Positions 26,023 to 34,003 of a DNA stretch of 49,881 nt are shown one piece after another (position 1 is the first letter of the stretch; the number at the start of each line of letters is the position of its first letter). Both the position numbers and the translations under genes were made by a program. Origin of the DNA: an uncultured bacterium (GTDB taxonomy: Bacteria > Bacillota > Clostridia > Lachnospirales > Lachnospiraceae); NCBI GenBank assembly GCA_947175015.1, contig CAMWLE010000013.1:1-49881 (forward strand). Reading direction: 5' to 3'. The notes under the pieces are model-generated. The model had not been told where the DNA came from. It saw nothing but the letters and a program-made list of their open reading frames with translations, and made no database searches.

Positions 26023-28152
26023 ATGAGAATCCAGGAGTTAAATGAGAAATGTCACATCAAATTAAATCGGCAGCAGTTGGAGGCGGTGCAGGCAGTCAAC
26101 GGACCGGTGCTTTTGCTTGCGGTTCCGGGCAGCGGAAAAACTACCGTTCTGGTAATCAGGCTGGGATATATGATACATTGCGCGGGAATTGTGCCAGAAT
26201 CTATTCTTACATTGACTTATACCGTGGCAGCGACCCGGGATATGGCAGCCCGGTTCAGGGCATATTTTGGCGATGCGTTAGGTGAACGGCTGCAGTTTCG
26301 GACAATTAATGGAATTTGTTCCAGCATCATTCAATATTATGGGCGATTGATTGGTAAGAATGCGTTTTCTCTTGTAACAGATGAGAAGTATGGGATAGGA
26401 CTGCTTTCTGATATCTATCAGAAAACAGAAAATGATTATGCGACCGAAAGTGAACTGAAGGGTATCAGGACATTGATCACATATATTAAAAATATGATGT
26501 TGACAAAAGATGAGATAGAGAAACTAAATGAGGAAGTGGATTATAAGATATCGGAGATATATCAAATTTACTGCAATGAGCTGCGGAGTCAGGGATTGAT
26601 GGACTTTGACGATCAGATGGTGTATGCCTATACGATTTTAAAAAATAGTCCTGAAGTTCTGGCATATTTTCAAAAGCAGTATCCTTATATCTGTGTGGAT
26701 GAAGCACAGGATACATCTAAAATTCAGCATGTGATTATTGAGCTGCTCGCCCGCAAAACGGGGAATCTGTTTATGGTGGGAGATGAAGACCAGAGTATTT
26801 ATGGCTTTCGTGCCGCATATCCGGAGGCATTACTTTCCTTTGAGCGTAAATATCCGGGGGCAAAGATATTGCTTATGGAGGAAAATTTCCGTTCTAATGC
26901 AAAAATCGTTATAGCAGCAGACCGGTTTATTCAGAAAAATATTCTGCGGCATGAGAAGCATATGAAAGCGGTACAGGCAGAAGGTGAGGATATCCGAGAG
27001 ATATTGCTGAAGAGTCGCAATGCGCAATATCACTATCTGAAGAAGGTAGCCCAGGGATGTCAGCGGCAGACAGCCGTACTCTATCGGGACAATGAAAGCG
27101 TGCTTCCCCTGGTGGACCAATTGGAACGGGAGGGGATTCCCTATAGAATCCGCAATGCGGAGTTGAGCTTTTTTACACATCGAGTTGTACTGGACATTCA
27201 GAATATTATTCTCTTTGCCATGCACCCAAAGGATACGGATTTATTCCTGCAAGTTTATTATAAACTTTCCACTTATATCAATAAGCGGAATGCGCTGCGC
27301 ATTTGTAAGATCAGTAAGAAGAAAAATATGAATGTACTTGCGGCGGCCATACGTTACGGTTATTTGGATGAGAGGATAGAGGGTAGCTGCAGGGAAGTGA
27401 TGAGCAATTTGGGGCAATTATTGTCAGAGCGGGCAGAGGCGGCGCTGAACAGAATCGTAGGGTCTATGGGATATGGAGAATATCTGCGACGCTCAGGCAT
27501 GAGCCGCAGCAAATTATTCATTTTGAAGGCGATTGCGAAAAATGAAGACTCTCCGCAGCGATTGGTGCAAAGACTGGGTGAACTGCAGACTATTATAAAA
27601 GAAAAACCCATTGACTATCATACAAAATTTATCCTGTCTACAATTCATGCAAGCAAGGGTTTGGAATATGATACTGTCTATTTGATGGATATGGCCGATG
27701 GCATATTTCCCGAAAGTGTACCGGATAATTATAAAACCATAGATTCCAGGGAACGGGAAGACTATGAGGAAGCCCGCCGGCTGTTCTATGTGGGCGTTAC
27801 CAGGGCGAAGAATATTCTCTGCATTTTCCAGTGGGAGAAACACTCAACTTTCTGTCGTGAATTATTGGAAAATATGGGAAAAATATCCGAAAGTCATATT
27901 CAAATTACAGAGGACTATGATGAGAAATCAGATTCTTTACCACCATATTATCACAAGAAAAAGAAGTATGAGCAGACAGCATTTGTAAAATATTATCAAT
28001 CTCTTGAGGAAGGATTGACTGTGGATCATAAAAAATTCGGAAAAGGTGTCATTATAGAAATGAATGAAGATACAATAAACATTCAGTTTGATGATCGCCA
28101 GAGAAAGTTTGGTCTTAAAGTACTGTTTGAAAATAATTTGTTGTCATTTTAA
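26023..28152 (+). CDS. UvrD/PcrA-family superfamily 1 DNA helicase
   Basis: This 709-residue ATP-dependent 3'-5' helicase has all SF1A motifs: Q-motif LNRQQLEAVQAV, Walker A VPGSGKTT, Walker B ICVDEAQDTSKIQ, motif III VGDEDQSIYGFRAA, motif IV ENFRSN, motif V STIHASKGLEYDTVYL and motif VI RRLFYVGVTRAK. The C-terminus (GLTVDHKKFGKGVII onward) is the Tudor-like tail that in PcrA contacts RNA polymerase. It is slightly shorter than canonical PcrA (about 730-740) and diverged, so it is probably an additional UvrD-like helicase rather than the essential one. It stands alone with its own promoter. Confidence 0.93.
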   Translation: MRIQELNEKCHIKLNRQQLEAVQAVNGPVLLLAVPGSGKTTVLVIRLGYMIHCAGIVPESILTLTYTVAATRDMAARFRAYFGDALGERLQFRTINGICSSIIQYYGRLIGKNAFSLVTDEKYGIGLLSDIYQKTENDYATESELKGIRTLITYIKNMMLTKDEIEKLNEEVDYKISEIYQIYCNELRSQGLMDFDDQMVYAYTILKNSPEVLAYFQKQYPYICVDEAQDTSKIQHVIIELLARKTGNLFMVGDEDQSIYGFRAAYPEALLSFERKYPGAKILLMEENFRSNAKIVIAADRFIQKNILRHEKHMKAVQAEGEDIREILLKSRNAQYHYLKKVAQGCQRQTAVLYRDNESVLPLVDQLEREGIPYRIRNAELSFFTHRVVLDIQNIILFAMHPKDTDLFLQVYYKLSTYINKRNALRICKISKKKNMNVLAAAIRYGYLDERIEGSCREVMSNLGQLLSERAEAALNRIVGSMGYGEYLRRSGMSRSKLFILKAIAKNEDSPQRLVQRLGELQTIIKEKPIDYHTKFILSTIHASKGLEYDTVYLMDMADGIFPESVPDNYKTIDSREREDYEEARRLFYVGVTRAKNILCIFQWEKHSTFCRELLENMGKISESHIQITEDYDEKSDSLPPYYHKKKKYEQTAFVKYYQSLEEGLTVDHKKFGKGVIIEMNEDTINIQFDDRQRKFGLKVLFENNLLSF

Positions 28153-28245
28153 TCAAGTGGAAATAACAGATATAGGAAAGCGGTATAAATAGAAGGAAAA
28201 GAGGTATACTGAATCATAGAATACAAGAAGGAGTGTAGAAAAACT

Positions 28246-28680
28246 ATGATTGAACAGGATACCATAAGGCTGCTCAGAGAATGTGATGCCGGAATTAAAA
28301 TGGGGGTTGAGGCAATTGATGAGGTTCTGGACTATGTTCATGATGATACCTTCAGGAAATGCTTGACGGATTGCAGGGACAAGCATATGAAATTGAAGGA
28401 AGAGATTCGGGAGCTTCTGGACGAGTACCATGATGAGGGGAAGGAGCCGAATCCCATGGCCAAAGGTATGTCATGGATGAAAACCAATGTGAAGTTGGCA
28501 ATGGATGAATCAGACCATACCATTGCGAATTTGATAACAGATGGTTGTAACATGGGAGTAAAGTCCCTGAATAAGTTCCTGAATCAATATCAAGCGGCTG
28601 ATGAAAAATCCAAGGACATTACGAAACGGCTGATCAGACTGGAAGAAAAACTGGTTACGGATATCAGGCCGTATTTATAA
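28246..28680 (+). CDS. Small ferritin-like helical-bundle protein
   Basis: This 144-residue all-helical protein starts at ATG 28246 with AAGGAG 12 bases before it. Segments such as AGIKMGVEAIDEVLDYV, DKHMKLKEEIRELLDEY, MDESDHTIANLITDGCNMGV and SLNKFLNQY resemble the four-helix DUF2383-like/ferritin-like proteins that are common in Lachnospiraceae. Glu and His residues in the helices could bind metal, but the standard diiron ExxH pairs are not obvious. No function is established. It converges on the LacI-type regulator, with 23 bases between the stop codons. Confidence 0.8.
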   Translation: MIEQDTIRLLRECDAGIKMGVEAIDEVLDYVHDDTFRKCLTDCRDKHMKLKEEIRELLDEYHDEGKEPNPMAKGMSWMKTNVKLAMDESDHTIANLITDGCNMGVKSLNKFLNQYQAADEKSKDITKRLIRLEEKLVTDIRPYL

Positions 28681-28703
28681 TATGGAATAGAGGAATTTGG
28701 CGT

Positions 28704-29696
28704 TCAGCAACGTACCGGGCCGGTGGAATTCCTGACAATCAGTGGGGCGCGCAGCAGAATGGAGCCAATTGTTACTTGGTTGAGCAGACAGGAAAGTGCA
28801 TAGAAACCACATTTTCCCAAGGCAATCCTGTCCTGTCGGATTGTGGTGAGAGGAGGAACCGTGTAAGCAGTCATGGGCAGATCATCAAATCCTATGATGC
28901 TGATATCCTCAGGAATCCGCAAACCTCTGTCCTTGCATTCGGTCATGGCGGAAATGGCACGAACATCATGAGAGAAAAGTATGGCAGTCACCCCCTCACC
29001 AGTGAGCTTCGGAATATATTTTCTTGTAGACTCTGCCACATAATATCCCAGACCAATATAATTTTCATTGATTTCCAGGCCATATTTTGATAAGGCATTG
29101 AGATAAGCCTGATATCTGGCCTGCAAGATATAGGAATCCAAAGGTCCGGATATGAGCCCTATTTTTTTATGCCCAAGCTGCATCAGATGTTTTACCGCCA
29201 ACTCAAAACCTTCCTGACTGTCACAGCCTATGGAGGCAATATTGGGGTTGTTCTTAATATAGTTATCATAGAGTACAGTAGGAACAGCGGAAGTACGTAG
29301 TTCGTGCATCCAGGGGTCCAGAAGGGACATCCCCAGAATAAAAGCCGCCTGATAACCGCCCTGCATCATAAAAATATCATATGGCGTGAGTTTCTGGAAA
29401 TCCATGTTGATAGGGATAATATCCACTGACCAGCCATCAGGCTCTGCCATCTGTTTGAAACCCAATACAATGTCGTGACCAAATTGATTTGGCGTGTCAA
29501 AATCCATATTTTCGATCAAAATACAGAGTTTTTTGGATTTTTTCTGCTGACGTTTGTTGATATACCCCAATTCTACCGCTGCTTCCAGTATTTTTTTTCG
29601 CGTTTCCTCACTTACATCATTGGCATTGTTCAGGCCTTTGGAAACAGTGCTTTTGGATATTCCTAATTTTGCCGCAATATCATTGATAGTAGCCAT
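28704..29696 (-). CDS. LacI-family transcriptional regulator (probable maltodextrin regulator)
   Basis: The frame extends to 29804, but ATG 29696 with AGGGGGCT before it begins the family N-terminus MATINDIAAKLGISKSTVSK, giving 330 residues. The helix-turn-helix and hinge (SEETRKKILEAAVELGYI) precede a periplasmic-binding-protein-like effector domain that includes HKKIGLISGPLDSYILQARY, GDDLPMTAY-type IIGFDDLPMTAYTVPPLTTI and a C-terminal RAPLIVRNST. The gene is divergent from the maltodextrin importer, the usual position for its regulator. The central CpG palindromes upstream of the importer and of the pullulanase are candidate targets. Ligand (maltose or maltodextrin) is inferred from context. 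Confidence 0.9.
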   Translation of the reverse strand: MATINDIAAKLGISKSTVSKGLNNANDVSEETRKKILEAAVELGYINKRQQKKSKKLCILIENMDFDTPNQFGHDIVLGFKQMAEPDGWSVDIIPINMDFQKLTPYDIFMMQGGYQAAFILGMSLLDPWMHELRTSAVPTVLYDNYIKNNPNIASIGCDSQEGFELAVKHLMQLGHKKIGLISGPLDSYILQARYQAYLNALSKYGLEINENYIGLGYYVAESTRKYIPKLTGEGVTAILFSHDVRAISAMTECKDRGLRIPEDISIIGFDDLPMTAYTVPPLTTIRQDRIALGKCGFYALSCLLNQVTIGSILLRAPLIVRNSTGPVRC

Positions 29697-29754
29697 GACG
29701 AGCCCCCTGCAATTTTTGTTAAAAATGACAAGAAAAATAGTGATGATGAACATT

Positions 29755-29783
29755 ATTATAGCAAAATATAACTTGAAAAACAA
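29755..29783 (-). promoter_or_regulatory. Promoter of the LacI-type regulator
   Basis: On the minus strand TTGTTT (29783-29778), a 17-base spacer and TATAAT (29760-29755) precede the start codon by about 60 bases. The 463-base gap between the two divergent genes holds this promoter, the operator candidate at 29976 and the importer promoter near 30045, and no gene. Confidence 0.5.
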
Positions 29784-29975
29784 GGTTGCTATCGAAACTT
29801 CCACAAAGTAACATCATGAGTTGCCGGGATTGTTTTATGCGTTGTAAAACAGGAACCCAAAGTGATGACAAAGAAGTGACTGTGCGATTCATAAGAGGTG
29901 CATGTGCGGAATATAAAATATTATGGGATTAGCCATGACACATTGAGGCAAAGACTCGAAACAAATGAAATGAAG

Positions 29976-29985
29976 TTTCGCGAAA
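29976..29985. promoter_or_regulatory. Operator candidate TTTCGCGAAA upstream of the maltodextrin importer
   Basis: This perfect 10-base palindrome with a central CpG also occurs at 33888-33897 before the pullulanase gene. Its centre is about 65 bases upstream of the TATAAT box at 30045-30050. CGAAAC at 29957 and GTTTCG at 29975 add a further inverted repeat around it. The LacI-type regulator encoded next door is the likely binder. Confidence 0.5.
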
Positions 29986-30044
29986 AAGTTTCGGAATCAT
30001 TTCGATTATGTGTACAATATGCACAATTATGATGAAAAATAGGA

Positions 30045-30050
30045 TATAAT
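30045..30050 (+). promoter_or_regulatory. Probable -10 element of the maltodextrin importer operon
   Basis: TATAAT lies 110 bases before the binding protein's ATG. The position where a -35 should be (CACAAT at 30022-30027) is poor, which would suit a promoter that needs an activator. Confidence 0.4.
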
Positions 30051-30159
30051 AAAGTAAAAGTGCATAAAAATGGCGTTGACAATATCTGTAAGTCATGGTA
30101 ATATTCAAACAGAGCGAAACTTAAAGAAACAATTAAAAAATTCTAAAGGAGGTATTTTT

Positions 30160-31425
30160 ATGAAAAAGATCTTAGTTGCATTGTTAATGGCATCCATGGC
30201 AGTTTTTGGTATGGCCGGATGCGGCAGCGACCCTGGGACATCGCAGGATGGGAGCTCCGGAAACCAAACGGGGGGGGCAGCTACGGATGTTACTTTAAAG
30301 GTATGGTGCCCTCAGAACCAGATAGACACAGGGACCATTGAGCAGCAGCAGAAAGCCTTTGCGGAAGCGCACCCGGAGTACAACATCACATGGGTGACAG
30401 AGATTGTGGGTGAGGATAAGTGTCAGGAATCTGTCTTGAAGGATGTGGGCGCGGCTGCAGATGTATTCATGTTTGCCAGTGATCAGCTTCCGTCTCTGGT
30501 GGAAGCGGGAGCCATCGCAAAACTTGGCGGAAGCACCGAAACCATGGTAAAAGAGACCAATTCCGAAGCCGTAATTGCCACAGTTACAGTGGATGATTCC
30601 ATTTATGCAATTCCATTCACGCATAATACATTTTTTATGTTCTATGACAAGTCGCTTATGGGTGAATCGGACATTACATCGCTGGAGAAGATAATGGCGA
30701 AGGAGACAGCAGACAATGTGTATAATTTCTATTTTGAGTCTGCTGGCGGTTGGAAGCTGGGAGCTTATTATTATGGCGCTGGCCTGAGTGTCTTCGGACC
30801 GAACGGAAACGATGTATCTGCGGGCGTTGACTGGAATAATGCGACAGGTGTGGCAGTTACAAATTATCTGATCGATTTGATTAACAATCCCAAATGTGCT
30901 TATGACGGTGAAATTTCCGTTACCGAACTTATAGGAGATCACAGGCTGGGCGTATGGTTTGATGGTTCCTGGAACTATGATTTGTATAAGGATATTTTAG
31001 GTGACGACCTTGGTATGGCAGTGATTCCCACCTTTAATCCGGATGGCAAAGATTATCAGCTTCTTGGCTTCTATGGTTCCAAATGTATCGGTGTAAACGC
31101 GAAGTCTCAGAATATGGGTGCGGCAGTGGCATTTGCAGCATTCCTTGGAAATGAAGAGAATCAGCTTCTGCGTTATCAGTTATCCGCACAGATTCCTTGT
31201 AATCTGAATGCAGGTACAAATGAAGCGATTGTAGCAGATCCTCTGGCAGCAATTGTAATCCTGGAATCTAATACGGCAAGTGTGGCGCAGCCTGCAAATT
31301 CCGTGTTCAGCGCAAGGTATTGGACGTATGCGAATACCATTCCTACAGAAATCAGGAGCAAGGAAATTACCAAGGATAATGTGCAGCAGAAGTTGGATAC
31401 CTTTGTGCAGGCAATGACACAGTAA
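30160..31425 (+). CDS. Maltodextrin-type sugar-binding lipoprotein
   Basis: ATG 30160 follows an ideal AAAGGAGG and starts a 421-residue lipoprotein with signal MKKILVALLMASMAVFGMAGC. The body is a SBP_bac_1/MalE-like fold: LKVWCPQNQIDTGTIEQQQK, then AFAEAHPEYNITWVTEIVGE, AADVFMFASDQLPSLVEAGA, GVWFDGSWN and a C-terminal ARYWTYANTIPTEI. These are characteristic of Firmicutes maltose/maltodextrin binding proteins. The surrounding genes (permeases, pullulanase, malQ, alpha-glucosidase) support the substrate. A run of eight G (30270-30277) falls in the linker just after the lipidation site. A strong hairpin separates this gene from the permeases. Confidence 0.9.
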   Translation: MKKILVALLMASMAVFGMAGCGSDPGTSQDGSSGNQTGGAATDVTLKVWCPQNQIDTGTIEQQQKAFAEAHPEYNITWVTEIVGEDKCQESVLKDVGAAADVFMFASDQLPSLVEAGAIAKLGGSTETMVKETNSEAVIATVTVDDSIYAIPFTHNTFFMFYDKSLMGESDITSLEKIMAKETADNVYNFYFESAGGWKLGAYYYGAGLSVFGPNGNDVSAGVDWNNATGVAVTNYLIDLINNPKCAYDGEISVTELIGDHRLGVWFDGSWNYDLYKDILGDDLGMAVIPTFNPDGKDYQLLGFYGSKCIGVNAKSQNMGAAVAFAAFLGNEENQLLRYQLSAQIPCNLNAGTNEAIVADPLAAIVILESNTASVAQPANSVFSARYWTYANTIPTEIRSKEITKDNVQQKLDTFVQAMTQ

Positions 31426-31467
31426 GTCTCCATGCAACGGGCTGTCCATTTCGCATGAAAGCCTGGG

Positions 31468-31515
31468 GGCAACAATGTCACAGTTTTGGCAGAGCTGAGC
31501 TGTGACATTGCTGCC
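31468..31515 (+). other. Intercistronic hairpin between binding-protein and permease genes
   Basis: GGCAACAATGTCACAG (31468-31483) pairs with CTGTGACATTGCTGCC (31500-31515), 15 of 16 positions, around a 16-base loop. There is no T-run after it. It sits 43 bases after the binding-protein stop and 72 before the permease start, so it can protect the upstream message from 3' decay or partly stop transcription, keeping binding protein in excess over permease. Confidence 0.65.
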
Positions 31516-31587
31516 AATCATGATACAAAACAATAAAATGTAGCAAACGAAACATAACACAAGTAAATAAAAATGCAGGGGGTTTCT

Positions 31588-32982
31588 ATGGGAATTATGA
31601 AGAAAAAAACTCAGTCTGTCTCCGGCAGGCCGAGTGATGCCGGAATACCACAGGCATTTCAAAACGGAAATATGATTACAAAGATTTCCTTCTTTGTCTT
31701 TGGCCTTGGAAATCTTGTCAATCGGCAGATTATCAGAGGATTGATTTTCCTGGCGTTGGAAATCGGATATTTTATTTACCTGTTTTCCTTTGGTATCGGT
31801 GCGCTGGGTGATTTTATCACTTTAGGTACTGTGGAGCAGGGAGAAGTATTTAATGAAGCATTAGGATATTATGAATATACAGCGGGCGACGACTCTATGC
31901 TTTGCCTGTTGTACGGTGTCATTACGCTGGTGCTGACTGTGGCGATTATCTTTGTAGCATGTATGTCAGGGAAGAGTGCGTATTGTACACAGGTGCGGAA
32001 GGAACGGGGTATGAATATTCCTTCTTTTATGGATGATGTCAAGTCATTAAAAGAAGAGAATCTGCATGCATTTCTATTAGCATTTCCTATTATAGGAATT
32101 ATATGTTTCACGATTGTACCCTTGATCTTCATGATATTGATTGCCTTTACCAGTTATGATCATGAACATCAGCCGCCTGGAAACCTTTTCTCCTGGGTAG
32201 GGCTTGAGAATTTCAAGGCCATGTTTTCTCAGGGAAGTAAATTGGCCAATACCTTCTGGCCGGTACTGTCCTGGACGCTGATTTGGGCGGTATTTGCAAC
32301 ATTCAGTTGCTTTATTCTGGGTATGCTGCTGGCGCTTTTGATTAACCGGAAAGGTACGAAGGGAAAGGGATTCTGGAGATTTATGTTTGTATTGTCCGTG
32401 GCAGTGCCTCAGTTTGTTACCTTGCTGAGTATGAGGACCATCTTCAATGCAAACGGTCCGGTGAACGTATTGTTGAGGGAGTTTGGTATTATCGGAGTTA
32501 CGGAATCTGTTCCGTTCTTTACCAATCCTCTGTACGCCAAGATTACGATTATCTGTATTAATATCTGGATCGGTGTACCGTTTACCATGTTGTCCACAAC
32601 AGGTATTTTGCAGAATATTCCCGCAGAGTTATATGAGGCTGCTAAAATTGACGGTGCAGGTGCGCCTACGATTTTCAGGAAGATTACGCTTCCTTATATG
32701 ATTTTCGTCATGACACCAAATCTAATCACTTCCTTTACCGGAAATATTAACAATTTCAACGTGATCTATCTGTTGTCCGGCGGGGGACCCGATTCCATGG
32801 ATTATTACTATGCGGGCAAGACAGATTTGCTTGTCACCTGGCTGTACCGGTTGACGATTACGCAGAAGGATTATAATTTAGGCGCCGTTATCGGTATTTT
32901 GGTGTTTGTGATTCTTGCGGTTTTGTCACTGTTGACTTATCGGCGCACAGGCGCATATAAAGATGAGGGGGCGTTCCAATAA
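31588..32982 (+). CDS. Maltodextrin ABC permease, MalF type
   Basis: ATG 31588 is preceded by CAGGGGG at proper spacing, so the ATG at 31573 is less likely; the product has 464 residues. Two extra N-terminal membrane helices (about residues 28-60 and 90-120) come before the usual six, as in Gram-positive MalF-like proteins. The EAA loop reads AELYEAAKIDGAGAPTIFRK followed by ITLPYMIFVM, and the segment NNFNVIYLLSGGGP is typical of MalF. It overlaps the next gene by one base. No ATPase gene is in this operon. Confidence 0.92.
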   Translation: MGIMKKKTQSVSGRPSDAGIPQAFQNGNMITKISFFVFGLGNLVNRQIIRGLIFLALEIGYFIYLFSFGIGALGDFITLGTVEQGEVFNEALGYYEYTAGDDSMLCLLYGVITLVLTVAIIFVACMSGKSAYCTQVRKERGMNIPSFMDDVKSLKEENLHAFLLAFPIIGIICFTIVPLIFMILIAFTSYDHEHQPPGNLFSWVGLENFKAMFSQGSKLANTFWPVLSWTLIWAVFATFSCFILGMLLALLINRKGTKGKGFWRFMFVLSVAVPQFVTLLSMRTIFNANGPVNVLLREFGIIGVTESVPFFTNPLYAKITIICINIWIGVPFTMLSTTGILQNIPAELYEAAKIDGAGAPTIFRKITLPYMIFVMTPNLITSFTGNINNFNVIYLLSGGGPDSMDYYYAGKTDLLVTWLYRLTITQKDYNLGAVIGILVFVILAVLSLLTYRRTGAYKDEGAFQ

Positions 32983-33833
32983 TGAGAGCAAAGAGATTGT
33001 TTACAAATATATTTTGCTATATTTTGTTAACCGTACTCAGCATTATCTGGGTCCTGCCGATCTTTTATGTCATTTTGACCTCTTTCCGGGCTGAGAGCGG
33101 TTCTTACAAAAGTTATATATGGCCAAGGGGATTTACTCTGGATAATTATATCAATCTGTTTCATGGCAACAGTAATATCAATTTTACCAGATGGTTTACC
33201 AATACATTAATCATTGCTATATTCAGCACAGTGTTATCTGCATTTTTCGTATTGTGCGTTTCTTATGTTATGAGCCGTCTGCGCTTTAAGATGCGCAAAA
33301 AGTTCATGAATATAGCATTGATACTGGGGATGTTCCCTGGGTTTATGTCCATGATCGCTGTTTATTATATCCTGAAAGGGCTTGGTTTTTTGGAGACAGG
33401 ATTGTTGAAGCAGGTGGCATTGGTGCTGGTGTATTCCGGCGGTGCAGGATTGGGATTCTATATGGCGAAGGGATTTTTTGACACCATTCCCAAAACCATT
33501 GATGAAGCGGCTTATATTGACGGCGCATCAAAATGGGATACCTTTATCCGTATTACCATTCCTTTGTCTAAGCCTATTATTACTTATACTCTAATCACAG
33601 CATTTATGGGACCTTGGGTGGATTATATTTTTGCAAAGGTGATTCTGGGGAACGATTCCTCATATTATACCATAGCAATCGGCCTATGGACCATGTTAGA
33701 GCAAGAGTTTGTGGAATATTATTATACACAGTTCTATGCAGGCTGTGTAATGATATCCATTCCTATCTCCCTGTTGTTCCTGCTGACACAGAAGTGTTAT
33801 GTGGAAGGGGTATCAGGAGCAGTGAAGGGTTAG
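32982..33833 (+). CDS. Maltodextrin ABC permease, MalG type
   Basis: This 283-residue permease begins in the TAATG overlap with the MalF-like gene. It has six membrane helices, the N-terminal LTVLSIIWVLPIFYVILTSF and the EAA loop KTIDEAAYIDGASKWDTFIR followed by ITIPLSKPIITY. The C-terminus QKCYVEGVSGAVKG is nearly a signature of MalG-type proteins. With its partner it forms the membrane channel; the missing ATPase may be the MsmK-type protein at 15873 or one elsewhere in the genome. Confidence 0.93.
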   Translation: MRAKRLFTNIFCYILLTVLSIIWVLPIFYVILTSFRAESGSYKSYIWPRGFTLDNYINLFHGNSNINFTRWFTNTLIIAIFSTVLSAFFVLCVSYVMSRLRFKMRKKFMNIALILGMFPGFMSMIAVYYILKGLGFLETGLLKQVALVLVYSGGAGLGFYMAKGFFDTIPKTIDEAAYIDGASKWDTFIRITIPLSKPIITYTLITAFMGPWVDYIFAKVILGNDSSYYTIAIGLWTMLEQEFVEYYYTQFYAGCVMISIPISLLFLLTQKCYVEGVSGAVKG

Positions 33834-33887
33834 TATGTAAAGAAGAAATTGTTATAAGGAGTTATTGTAAGGGCGGCTGCAGAATAT

Positions 33888-33897
33888 TTTCGCGAAA
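33888..33897. promoter_or_regulatory. Operator candidate TTTCGCGAAA upstream of pullulanase
   Basis: This is an exact second copy of the palindrome at 29976-29985. It lies 67 bases before the TATAAT at 33955, compared with 69 bases for the first copy, which suggests the same regulator acting from the same distance. Confidence 0.5.
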
Positions 33898-33951
33898 TGG
33901 GAGATTTATTTTGCAGTTGCCCTTTTCAATATACCAAAATCATCATTTTGC

Positions 33952-33960
33952 TGCTATAAT
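33952..33960 (+). promoter_or_regulatory. Extended -10 promoter of the pullulanase gene
   Basis: TGCTATAAT is a TGnTATAAT extended -10 element and needs no strong -35. Transcription would start near 33967, so the enzyme genes can be transcribed apart from the importer. Confidence 0.5.
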
Positions 33961-34003
33961 GTATGTGGAATAGATGGTTGAATTTTGTTTGGGGGTGATT
34001 GAT

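Noticed and set aside
29976..29985. Catabolite (CcpA cre) site
   Set aside because: TTTCGCGAAA and its flanks do not fit the TGWAANCGNTNWCA pattern at the outer positions; a LacI-type operator specific to this cluster fits better.
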